Part shown: positions 23,825-30,045 of the stretch, one piece after another
Layout of the letters: each line of letters opens with the position of its first letter
Numbering within the stretch: position 1 is the first letter of the stretch
Source: a virus
Length of the DNA: 36,588 nt
Direction: 5' to 3' (one strand)
IMG/VR virus record: IMGVR_UViG_3300029989_000091
Location: 1 to 36,588 of that record
Notes under the pieces: generated by a model
Databases searched by the model: none
Told to the model about the DNA's origin: nothing
What the model saw: the letters and a program-made list of their open reading frames with translations, nothing else
Translations under genes and position numbers: made by a program

Positions 23825-24054
23825 GCGATTCTCCGATCTTCAATAAAGTTGTTGACCATCAGCGACAGAAACCAAATCGCTTCAAGCATGGAATAAAACG
23901 TTTTGATCTCGATGTAATAATTGTTCACGTCACGGAAGGCTGAAAAAACCCTTAACTCCTTTTCCGTTACATCGACCCTGACGATGTAACTGTCGATTTG
24001 CGCGACGTATTGGCAGGTCCAATGCATGCCATCCTTCAAGCGTTTGCGGGCCAT
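23821..24054 (-). CDS. Hypothetical protein, leftward early cluster
   Basis: 77 residues from ATG 24054 (MARKRLKDGMHWTCQYVAQIDSY). The start is one base after the upstream stop and has AAGGGG upstream; a longer frame to 24099 would overlap that gene. The sequence alternates beta-like segments (SYIVRVDVTEKELRVFSAF) with a hydrophobic stretch (LEAIWFLSLMVNNF) that is too polar for a sure membrane span. Function unknown. Confidence 0.6.
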   Translation of the reverse strand: MARKRLKDGMHWTCQYVAQIDSYIVRVDVTEKELRVFSAFRDVNNYYIEIKTFYSMLEAIWFLSLMVNNFIEDRRIA

Positions 24055-24055
24055 A

Positions 24056-24268
24056 TCACATCCCCTTTTTGTAGAAAAATGGGAACAGGCAAATCGCAAA
24101 AGAAGCCCCGATGATTATCCATACGACGTACTTGTCTTGCGGACTTCCAGCAAGATGAAAAAGCCACTCAGCCAACATCATTGGGATGGACACCAGCGCC
24201 ATCAGGACGATGCCAGGGCCAAATGCCCAGCAGGCGAGCAACAGCAAGATAATCAGGAATATTTTCAT
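24056..24268 (-). CDS. Small membrane protein, two segments
   Basis: The 70-residue protein starts MKIFLIILLLLACWAFGPGIVLMALVSIPMML, one long or two short membrane spans, then a loop, then VVWIIIGASFAICLFPFFY, another span. The Cys in the first segment is not in a clear lipobox. The start has AGGA and the GACCAA-type leader. Unknown function; early phage membrane proteins can act in superinfection exclusion. Confidence 0.6.
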   Translation of the reverse strand: MKIFLIILLLLACWAFGPGIVLMALVSIPMMLAEWLFHLAGSPQDKYVVWIIIGASFAICLFPFFYKKGM

Positions 24269-24323
24269 GGTCTTAGTTCCTTGGTTTGGCCTAGGTTAAG
24301 GGGCTTAGGGTAGGAAGGTTGGT

Positions 24324-24533
24324 TTATGAAAGCGCGGACATTACCTGTTTTATAGAGGATCTTTCCCCGTCCATACGAAAGCGAAAACTTTCGATGCGGC
24401 GACCGTTACGGGTCTGTGCAACGGACATGCAATAGATTTTTTTGCCGTTGATAGCCTTAACCGAGTCGCAGCTATCAGAAGATTGCGCTTCTTGCATCAG
24501 CTTATGCAGTTCATTCAGATTTGGATTACTCAT
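24324..24533 (-). CDS. First gene of leftward early operon, hypothetical
   Basis: A 69-residue protein starting MSNPNLNELHKLMQEAQSSDSCD and ending RFRMDGERSSIKQVMSALS. No motif recognised. It is the promoter-proximal gene after the strong leftward promoter, with GGAG and the GACCAA leader upstream, so it should be expressed early and well. A 55-base gap separates it from the next gene. Confidence 0.6.
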   Translation of the reverse strand: MSNPNLNELHKLMQEAQSSDSCDSVKAINGKKIYCMSVAQTRNGRRIESFRFRMDGERSSIKQVMSALS

Positions 24534-24576
24534 GATGTCTTACTCCGTTGTTTGGTTGGTCGCTGCTTGTGACCTA

Positions 24577-24604
24577 ATCATAGCGCAAGGAGGAATTGCG
24601 TCAA
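24577..24604 (-). promoter_or_regulatory. Leftward early promoter (PL-like)
   Basis: Minus-strand TTGACG (five of six) is followed by 16 bases and TATGAT (five of six). It reads into the 24533 gene and the whole leftward early cluster, and lies in the divergent gap beside the XRE regulator gene. The rest of the gap (24605-24694) is very A/T-rich and probably holds the rightward promoter, but no good match was seen there. Confidence 0.75.
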
Positions 24605-24694
24605 GATAAAATTGCTAAAAAAATAGTAAAATATAAATTGCCATCCTTTATAGATGTGAATAACCTTCACTCCATCAACAGCGAGGGCATATCA

Positions 24695-24895
24695 ATGCAC
24701 ATTGGACGATCCACACGAATAGCTATGGCCCAGCGCGGTATGCGCAGCAAGGATCTGGCGCAGATTTTAGGCATGACCCAAACGTCAATCAGCTTGGTAC
24801 TTTCCAGAGAAAGCAGCCCAGGCGGCCTGGTCAAGAAGCTGGCCGAAGTGTTCGGCATGAAGGCGAGCGAATTTGTAGCACTTGGGGAGGACTGA
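24695..24895 (+). CDS. Small XRE/Cro-like regulator
   Basis: 66 residues from ATG 24695, with GCGAGGG upstream; a longer TTG frame from 24596 has its Shine-Dalgarno only two bases away and overlaps the leftward promoter. STRIAMAQRGMRSKDLAQILGMTQTSISLVLSRESSPGGLVKKLAEVFGMKASEFVAL is a complete XRE-type HTH. There is no protease or oligomer domain, so it is Cro-like rather than CI-like. Its place next to the divergent promoter suggests it controls the early leftward and rightward switch. Confidence 0.85.
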   Translation: MHIGRSTRIAMAQRGMRSKDLAQILGMTQTSISLVLSRESSPGGLVKKLAEVFGMKASEFVALGED

Positions 24896-24897
24896 TT

Positions 24898-25122
24898 ATG
24901 GAAATTGAAGGCAAAAAAACCTTGGTAGCTGAATGGACCTCATGCGGTGAACTCATCATCGGTCAGGGGAATAACGTTATTGAGCTGTCACCTCAGCAGG
25001 CAGCAGAATTGCTAAGGTTTATCGATGAAAGGGATGACCCAGCAATTAAGAATTACCAGGGTGAAAAGGAAGCCCTTACGGCTTGGGAAAAATCAAAAAT
25101 TGCCAAAGGCAAGGTGAAATAA
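24898..25122 (+). CDS. Hypothetical protein before replication gene
   Basis: The 74-residue product starts MEIEGKKTLVAEWTSCGELIIGQGNNVIELSPQQAAELLRFIDERD: a short beta sheet followed by a helix. It starts three bases after the regulator stop with GGGGAGGA upstream and ends just before the replication initiator. Nothing identifies its role; it is possibly an auxiliary regulator or replication helper. Confidence 0.65.
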   Translation: MEIEGKKTLVAEWTSCGELIIGQGNNVIELSPQQAAELLRFIDERDDPAIKNYQGEKEALTAWEKSKIAKGKVK

Positions 25123-25123
25123 A

Positions 25124-25876
25124 ATGTCTTCATGGGTAAAGGTGTCTCGAAAGCTGCTCACGAGCGCCATAGCCTCTAAACCCGAGTACCTGGCCGTGTG
25201 GCTTCACCTTCTGCTTTCTGCAAATTACAAGGAGGGTGATTTTGTCGCGGGACGGCAGATTGTCAGGTTAAAACCGGGCGATTTGATATTCGGACGGCAT
25301 AAATTCTCTGAGAAAACGGGGGTTTCCGAGAGTATCATCCGTGGTGCTCTAAAAGCGCTCGAAAATCTCCAACAGATAACCATCAAAAGCTATTCAAAAT
25401 TCTCAGTAATATCAATAACTAACTGGGCGCGCTATCAGGTCGATGACCAGCAGATGACCAGCAGATCGCCAGCAGTTGACCAGCAGATGACCACTTCTAA
25501 AGAAGGTAAAGAAATACAAGAAGAAGATATAAATCAAAAACCCTTGTCATCTGGCAATGACGATCCGCCGAAAACGAGAACACGAAAAGCTGACGAAACC
25601 CCGTATCAGAATTTCATGGAAACCTATCAACAGATTTGCGGTGGACGATTCAAGCCAGCCGAGAAGCTAAACCCAAAACGAAAAATTGCGATCAAGCGGG
25701 CATGGGACTACACCGTCAGGAACACCCACCCATTCCGCAACGACGGGTTTTTGGAAAAGTACCTTGGGAAATGCATATTGGATAAATTCATGTGCGGCGA
25801 GAACGCAAGGGGCTGGAAGGCAGACATCGAATACGTTTTCCGCGAAAAGACCATAAACGACCAGATTGGAGTTTGA
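25124..25876 (+). CDS. Replication initiator / helicase-loader-like protein (phage O type)
   Basis: A 250-residue protein. Residues 1-105 (SSWVKVSRKLLTSAIASKPEYLAVWLHLLLSAN..., KFSEKTGVSESIIRGALKALENLQQI) form a winged-helix domain of the phage replication-protein type. A low-complexity middle (DDQQMTSRSPAVDQQMTTS, then acidic and Lys-rich) is encoded by the iteron array. The C-terminal ~90 residues (YQNFMETYQQICGGRFKPAEKLNPKRK...) fit a helicase-interacting domain. It directly precedes dnaB, like the initiator-helicase gene pairs of lambdoid phages, and probably binds the array and recruits the helicase. Confidence 0.75.
   Translation: MSSWVKVSRKLLTSAIASKPEYLAVWLHLLLSANYKEGDFVAGRQIVRLKPGDLIFGRHKFSEKTGVSESIIRGALKALENLQQITIKSYSKFSVISITNWARYQVDDQQMTSRSPAVDQQMTTSKEGKEIQEEDINQKPLSSGNDDPPKTRTRKADETPYQNFMETYQQICGGRFKPAEKLNPKRKIAIKRAWDYTVRNTHPFRNDGFLEKYLGKCILDKFMCGENARGWKADIEYVFREKTINDQIGV
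25442..25496 (+). repeat. Five 11-bp iterons inside the initiator gene, candidate replication origin
   Basis: Five head-to-tail 11-mers: GATGACCAGCA twice, GATCGCCAGCA, GTTGACCAGCA, then GATGACCACTT. The next ~50 bases (25497-25545) are A-rich. The same layout, iterons inside the initiator gene followed by an A/T-rich unwinding region, defines the lambda ori within O. The period is not a multiple of three, so it is not driven by a repeated peptide. Confidence 0.65.
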
Positions 25877-25879
25877 CCA

Positions 25880-27238
25880 ATGCGTGACCCGTATAGCCAA
25901 GAGGCCGAGCAAGGTTTGCTGGGCGCCATGCTCATCAAGCCTGAGCTAATCGACATCCTGAGCGCCGATGTTCAGGTCAGTGATTTTTATTTTGATTACA
26001 ACCGGGATGTGTACCGGGCAATTCTGGCGCTACGGTCCCGCAACGCATCGGTGGACATCCTCACCGTGGCAGACCAAATCGGGACATGGGGCACCGAGGC
26101 ATCACCGCTGGCCTACTGCGCCGACCTGGACCGCAACACACCCAGCGCGGCCAATGCCAAGGAATACGCACGCATCGTCCTGGAGCGCAGCATTGACCGC
26201 GCCATGATCGAAGTTGCGCGCACCATCCACGAATCGGCGCACAGCGATGCAGCAACCGAGGATAAAATCGCACTGGCCCAGGCCGAGGTGCTGTCGATCA
26301 GTGCTGAGTCAGCCACTCCAGAGATCGTGTCAGCCGCCGATGTTATGCGCGCCCACGTCGCAGAGCTTGATCGCCGCGATGGCCTCAAGGGCGAAATTGA
26401 TGGCCTATCCACCGGCATTGAAACGCTTGACGCACGCCTGATGGGCATGAAGCCCGAGCAACTGATCGTGATCGCCGGTCGGGCCAAGATGGGTAAAACC
26501 ACACTGGCAATGAATATCGCCGCATCGAACGCCATTCGTGATGGGAAAAAGGTGCTTGTGGTGTCACTTGAGATGTCGCAGGGACAACTCATGGACAGAA
26601 TGCTAGCCTCTACGGGCTGTATACCCCTTCACAGCCTAAAAGACGGCTCAGCCACCCTGACCCATAGCTTACAGTTGTTAAACGCCTCTAGCGCGATTAT
26701 AGGAAGCGGGCTAAAACTCTCGGCAAGGCGCGGGCTGACCATCAACCGAATTCGCTCGATGGCCCGCCGTGAAAAAATGCTGAACGGCCTGGATTTGCTA
26801 GTGATTGACCATATTGGCTTGGTTGACGTTGATGACCCTAGGGCTAACAGCGTGGTCCGTATCAGTGAAATTACTCGCCAATCGAAGTTGCTCGCGGCAG
26901 AGCTGGGCATCCCGGTGATTATCCTGTCGCAGCTCAACCGCTCGCTGGAATCGCGCCCGGACAAGCGCCCTATCCCGTCTGACCTGCGCGACAGTGGTTC
27001 GATTGAGCAGGACGCCGACTTGATCCTGTTCGTTTACCGCGATGAGGTTTACCACCCGCATAGCGAAGCCAAGGGCACGGCAGAGATCATCATCGGTGTG
27101 GCGCGGGATATCGAGGCCGGGATGGTGCGCGTGCAGTACCAGGGCAAATACTCGACCTTTTGCGACATCAAGGGTTATGAGGGAGAAGCAAAATATACGA
27201 CAACAAAATCTTATGCATCGAGTTCATTGCTCGACTGA
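25880..27238 (+). CDS. dnaB: Replicative DNA helicase, DnaB family
   Basis: The 452-residue protein opens with the DnaB N-terminal domain: SQEAEQGLLGAMLIKPELID, then DFYFDYNRDVYRAILAL. After the linker, GLSTGIETLDARLMGMKPEQLIVIAGRAKMGKTT carries Walker A (GRAKMGKT). VVSLEMSQGQLMDRML, LLVIDHIGLVD (Walker B), LSQLNRSLESRPDKRPIPSDLRDSGSIEQDAD and ILFVYRDE follow, covering helicase motifs. It unwinds the fork 5'-3' and would be loaded by the upstream O-like protein. The start is part of the GACCA/TTGGAG leader, four bases after the initiator stop. Confidence 0.95.
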   Translation: MRDPYSQEAEQGLLGAMLIKPELIDILSADVQVSDFYFDYNRDVYRAILALRSRNASVDILTVADQIGTWGTEASPLAYCADLDRNTPSAANAKEYARIVLERSIDRAMIEVARTIHESAHSDAATEDKIALAQAEVLSISAESATPEIVSAADVMRAHVAELDRRDGLKGEIDGLSTGIETLDARLMGMKPEQLIVIAGRAKMGKTTLAMNIAASNAIRDGKKVLVVSLEMSQGQLMDRMLASTGCIPLHSLKDGSATLTHSLQLLNASSAIIGSGLKLSARRGLTINRIRSMARREKMLNGLDLLVIDHIGLVDVDDPRANSVVRISEITRQSKLLAAELGIPVIILSQLNRSLESRPDKRPIPSDLRDSGSIEQDADLILFVYRDEVYHPHSEAKGTAEIIIGVARDIEAGMVRVQYQGKYSTFCDIKGYEGEAKYTTTKSYASSSLLD

Positions 27239-27249
27239 GAGGTAACGCC

Positions 27250-27387
27250 ATGCAACAAGGCAGCGTGTTTATTGCTCTTTTGCTGAAACGCTGGATAAAG
27301 GACTGTAAGAGTGAAAAACGCAAGAAAGAGTTAGTAGAATTACTGACCGATTTGACAAAACCAAAGACCACAGAACGGGACCGATAA
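27250..27387 (+). CDS. Small basic protein (45 aa)
   Basis: ATG 27250 with GAGAGGT upstream opens a 45-residue frame starting MQQGSVFIALLLKRWIKDCK and ending KPKTTERDR. It is highly basic with a short hydrophobic N-terminal part. It fits exactly between dnaB and the next gene, with one base between its stop and the next ATG, which supports coding. Function unknown. Confidence 0.6.
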   Translation: MQQGSVFIALLLKRWIKDCKSEKRKKELVELLTDLTKPKTTERDR

Positions 27388-27388
27388 A

Positions 27389-27820
27389 ATGAGCAGATCA
27401 CAAGAACGATTCAATGCATTACAAGTATCAATAAACGAACTCATGAGCGATCACAAGATTGCTATTGACGCGATGGATTCAACAAATAAAGCATTCGTCA
27501 AGATTCTGAACGAGCGCGACGAAATTCAAGGGCGTTTGCAGGCAATTGACCATGCCTACGCGAACAGCCAGCAAGCCAACAAAGCAGCCGGTGAAGAGAT
27601 CCGTAGGCTCAAGGCTGAGAACGCAGAAATGGCATGTAAGCTGGACAATTCCTTTGTTATTAATAACCGCATGAAAGCCGTACAGCGGATTGTTCATGAA
27701 TGGCTTGTCCCAGACAGTAATTTGCGCGCAAGGCTTGCGATTCATAGAATTGTTGCGGCGGTCGATGACGAAAAAATTTGCAATGCTCAAAAGATGCTCA
27801 CTGCCAATAAAAGCGAATGA
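27389..27820 (+). CDS. Coiled-coil hypothetical protein
   Basis: The 143-residue product is mostly helical with heptad-like stretches (MDSTNKAFVKILNERDEIQGRLQAI, NKAAGEEIRRLKAENAEMACKLDN). The C-terminal ~45 residues (AVQRIVHEWLVPDSNLRARLAIHRIVAAV) look like a separate small helical domain. Its stop overlaps the next start (ATGA). No family recognised; it lies in the replication-proximal cluster. Confidence 0.65.
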   Translation: MSRSQERFNALQVSINELMSDHKIAIDAMDSTNKAFVKILNERDEIQGRLQAIDHAYANSQQANKAAGEEIRRLKAENAEMACKLDNSFVINNRMKAVQRIVHEWLVPDSNLRARLAIHRIVAAVDDEKICNAQKMLTANKSE

Positions 27821-27951
27821 AAAAGACGGCCTGGACGGTCCTTCTCCCCGGCCGCCCGTCCTTCCAGATGGTGGTGCTTGAGGGGAAGGTTTCACAAGCT
27901 CAAGCGCTCGAAATAGCACGGTCAATATGGCCTAACTGCACAGTTGAATAA
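27817..27951 (+). CDS. Small hypothetical protein (44 aa)
   Basis: ATG 27817 overlaps the previous stop (ATGA). The frame encodes MKKTAWTVLLPGRPSFQMVV, then VSQAQALEIARSIWPNCTVE: a beta hairpin followed by a helix, with the look of a conserved phage micro-protein. It ends eight bases before the next gene. Function unknown. Confidence 0.65.
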   Translation: MKKTAWTVLLPGRPSFQMVVLEGKVSQAQALEIARSIWPNCTVE

Positions 27952-27961
27952 GGCGGAAATG

Positions 27962-28225
27962 ATGAAAACACAAGTCGAAATTGAAGACATGTTTAAAGAG
28001 GAAATGGGCGCCTTTATCAGCTCATGCGATCCTGAAAATCAAAGTGATGTTTCAAATATCCTGATAAAAATGATATCTCTTTGCTCGATAAGTTTTGCTG
28101 GTTTAGTGCAAGACGAAAAAACAATCTTGGATATTCTTGAGCAGATTTGCGAATACGCGATAAAGAAAAAAGATTTTATAAAGATGGTTCCAGTAGCAGC
28201 AGGCTATATCCAGACAAAACACTGA
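27962..28225 (+). CDS. Helical hypothetical protein
   Basis: 87 residues from ATG 27962 (an adjacent ATG at 27959 is equally possible), with AAGGCGG upstream. MKTQVEIEDMFKEEMGAFISSC, then VSNILIKMISLCSISFAGLV and a basic end. It is all-helical by composition, with a central hydrophobic stretch. The codons are more A/T-rich than those of the late genes, hinting at different origin. No function recognised. Confidence 0.6.
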   Translation: MKTQVEIEDMFKEEMGAFISSCDPENQSDVSNILIKMISLCSISFAGLVQDEKTILDILEQICEYAIKKKDFIKMVPVAAGYIQTKH

Positions 28226-28239
28226 TAGTTGAGGCGACC

Positions 28240-28455
28240 ATGAAAACTATAGACCAGATCAAATCAATATTTGAAGAGCTTTATTCCGAAAACAACGACA
28301 TCCCAGCGTCGTCACTGATCCAGTATCGGTGGCACTCTCAGGACGGCTATAGGCTTCCGGCTTTAGCGCGGGCATGGCGCTATTTTGTGTCCGGGTATTC
28401 GATGGGTCGTCTCGATCCACCTTCAATCATGCCGGTTCGGAGTGAAACGCCATGA
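28240..28455 (+). CDS. Hypothetical protein
   Basis: 71 residues from ATG 28240, with GAGGCGACC upstream. MKTIDQIKSIFEELYSENNDIPASSLIQYRWHSQDGYRLPALARAWRYFVSGYSMGRL. An N-terminal helix is followed by an aromatic-rich part. The stop overlaps the next ATG (ATGA). It lies upstream of rusA. No motif identified. Confidence 0.55.
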   Translation: MKTIDQIKSIFEELYSENNDIPASSLIQYRWHSQDGYRLPALARAWRYFVSGYSMGRLDPPSIMPVRSETP

Positions 28456-28757
28456 TCTGCACAACAAAGACAAATCCGAAGGTCTACCAGGGGCATTACT
28501 CGCCGTCAGATCGCAGGCTGCGCGTACTAGCGAACGCCTTCTACGGCTTGCCGATCTATTCCGGGCTTGAGTCAACCGGCACCGAACGGCGCGCAACAGA
28601 GGCCACCATCAGATTCTTGAAGCAAAAGGCGCTGCTCGACCAGCAGTATAAGATCACCGACCAGGGCGAACGCATGCTGTCTCTGGTATGGCTGCGCGGG
28701 CATCGACGGAACACCAACGTGCAAAACAAGGGTGAAGGTCATGCAAAGCAATCTTGA
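28452..28757 (+). CDS. Hypothetical protein upstream of rusA
   Basis: A 101-residue basic protein (MICTTKTNPKVYQGHYSPSDRRLRVLANAF). The middle (RRATEATIRFLKQKALLDQQYKITDQGERMLSL) looks like a winged-helix, with the ITDQGERML pattern common to wing-adjacent helices, so DNA or RNA binding is possible. It overlaps the rusA start by 17 bases. In lambdoid phages the antiterminator Q often lies near rusA; this gene is a weak candidate for such a regulator. Confidence 0.6.
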   Translation: MICTTKTNPKVYQGHYSPSDRRLRVLANAFYGLPIYSGLESTGTERRATEATIRFLKQKALLDQQYKITDQGERMLSLVWLRGHRRNTNVQNKGEGHAKQS

Positions 28758-29196
28758 TCTGACATCGATCCCAGCGCAGTCGGTGTTCATCCTTTGCCCA
28801 GGAAAGCCAGTGCCAAAGGGAAGGCCGAGAGCGGTAAGGCAGGGTGGGTTTATCCGTATGTATACCCCAAAAACAACACAGCAATATGAGGATTCAATCA
28901 GGGAAGAGGCCCGTATCTCTATGCGAGGACGCAAGCCTTTCGATTGCGCTGTCGAGGTAAAGCTACAGGTTTTTGTCCCGATCCCATCAAGCTTTACAAA
29001 GGCAAAAAAAGAGGCTTGTAGGACTGGAAAGCTATTTCCTACGGCAACGGCTGACCTTGATAACGTCTGCAAGTCGGTACTTGACGCTATGAATGGAATT
29101 GTATTTTTGGATGATTCCCAGGTAGTGGACGCGCACTTGACCAAGCGCTACGCCGATGAGCCGTGCATAATTTGCATAATCAAGCAGGTGGAATGA
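28741..29196 (+). CDS. rusA: RusA-family Holliday junction resolvase
   Basis: 151 residues from ATG 28741. FILCPGKPVPKGRPRAVRQGG is the RusA opening motif. YTPKTTQQYEDSIREEA follows, then ATADLDNVCKSVLDAMNGIVFLDDSQVVDAHLTKRYAD carries the catalytic acidic residues (DLDN and DDSQV). RusA dimers cut four-way junctions symmetrically, clearing recombination intermediates made by the RecT pathway before packaging. An in-frame GTG three codons upstream is a possible alternative start. Confidence 0.93.
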   Translation: MQSNLDLTSIPAQSVFILCPGKPVPKGRPRAVRQGGFIRMYTPKTTQQYEDSIREEARISMRGRKPFDCAVEVKLQVFVPIPSSFTKAKKEACRTGKLFPTATADLDNVCKSVLDAMNGIVFLDDSQVVDAHLTKRYADEPCIICIIKQVE

Positions 29197-29720
29197 TGCA
29201 AAAACAGAAAATTAAGGTCATGTCTGACAGAATTCTTGTGCCTTTGCATGGCCGTAAAAAGTTCTATGGATGGGCTATAGCGGACCTATCTGATTTTGCT
29301 GAAATATCTAAAACGTGCTGGACGCTTGATGCAAGAGGATATGTTACTGGAAGGCCGCCAAATGCAGAAAATTGCGTTCCACTGCATCGATTTTTGATGA
29401 TGGGGCTATCCAAAGGCGGATTAGTTGACCACCGAACCGGGGATAAGCTTGATTGTCGGCGCTCAAATCTGAGAATGGCAACAAGGGCAGGTAATGCACA
29501 AAATACGCGGCTTGCAAAAAATAACAGCACAGGATTTAAGGGAATTCGCCTCACCAGTCATGGGAAGTGGAACGCTAGAATCACCGTAAACCATAAAGAA
29601 AAGCATGTCGGGAACTACGGCACTAGGGAGGAGGCAGCGGCAGCGTATGACATCGCCGCCATGGAATACCACGGTGAATTTGCAAGCACCAACGAATCAC
29701 TTGATTTGAAGTCCTGCTAA
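29193..29720 (+). CDS. HNH endonuclease with AP2 DNA-binding domain
   Basis: A 175-residue protein from ATG 29193, overlapping the rusA stop (ATGA). CVPLHRFLMMGLSKGGLVDHRTGDKLDCRRSNLRMATRAGNAQN is an HNH nuclease (central DH and final N in the SNLR motif). NNSTGFKGIRLTSHGKWNARITVNHKEKHVGNYGTREEAAAAYDIAAMEYHGEFASTN is an AP2 domain. This combination is typical of free-standing phage homing endonucleases. It sits at the end of the early operon where lambdoid phages usually carry Q, so it may have inserted there. Confidence 0.92.
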   Translation: MMQKQKIKVMSDRILVPLHGRKKFYGWAIADLSDFAEISKTCWTLDARGYVTGRPPNAENCVPLHRFLMMGLSKGGLVDHRTGDKLDCRRSNLRMATRAGNAQNTRLAKNNSTGFKGIRLTSHGKWNARITVNHKEKHVGNYGTREEAAAAYDIAAMEYHGEFASTNESLDLKSC

Positions 29721-29730
29721 TGGCTAGTAT
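29701..29730 (+). promoter_or_regulatory. Possible late promoter, overlapping the HNH gene end
   Basis: TTGATT (four of six) is followed by 18 bases and TAGTAT (four of six). A start near 29737 would begin the transcript exactly at the inverted repeats described next. The match is modest; position is the main argument. Confidence 0.35.
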
Positions 29731-29736
29731 CGCGGC

Positions 29737-29834
29737 ACGGGTCTGGGCATGGTCTGCCCAGGTTGGTCGCCTATAGACCCGAGACAGGACAGTCTATAAA
29801 CGATCCAGCCCCCGCCTAAAAACCGGGGGCTTTT
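29737..29834 (+). ncRNA. Candidate structured leader RNA before packaging genes
   Basis: The 286-base gap 29721-30006 has no gene. CGGGTCT (29738-29744) can pair with AGACCCG (29775-29781), enclosing an inner hairpin GGGCA-loop-TGCCC (29745-29759). Alternatively TATAGAC (29772-29778) can pair with GTCTATA (29792-29798). The two outer pairings share bases and exclude each other. An intrinsic terminator follows at once. This looks like an attenuator, a lambda 6S-like terminated late leader, or an antitermination RNA. Fold is by eye only. Confidence 0.4.
29807..29834 (+). terminator. Rho-independent terminator 1 at the early/late junction
   Basis: AGCCCCCG pairs with CGGGGGCT around loop CCTAAAAAC, followed by TTTC. 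It ends the early replication transcript or the short leader RNA. Confidence 0.85.
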
Positions 29835-29962
29835 CTTTACCTGAGATCCGGGGTAAAGTCTGGCCATCAACCAACGCCGTCGATGCTTGTAACCTTCGGG
29901 CTATGCTACTGAGCAATCAGGAAATGCAACTGATACTAAGCAAGCCAGCCCGCACAAGCGGT

Positions 29963-29990
29963 AAGCCCAGCCTAAAAACTGGGCTTTTTT
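29963..29990 (+). terminator. Rho-independent terminator 2 at the early/late junction
   Basis: AAGCCCAG pairs with CTGGGCTT around CCTAAAAA, followed by TTTTTT. The loop shares CCTAAAAA with terminator 1. About 130 bases between the terminators hold no convincing gene. Confidence 0.9.
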
Positions 29991-30045
29991 ACGACCGACG
30001 CATAGAATGACCGACCAATACAACCAACCCAACGAGATCAGACCA

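Noticed and set aside
24587-24598. AAGGAGG followed by TTG as the start of the XRE gene
   Set aside because: The spacing to TTG is only two bases, the bases fall inside the leftward promoter, and the HTH domain starts cleanly at ATG 24695, which has its own ribosome site.
29731-29806. Possible tRNA in the structured gap
   Set aside because: No T-loop GGTTCGA-type sequence, no acceptor stem closing and no anticodon arm in the right place; the pairings fit a leader or attenuator better.
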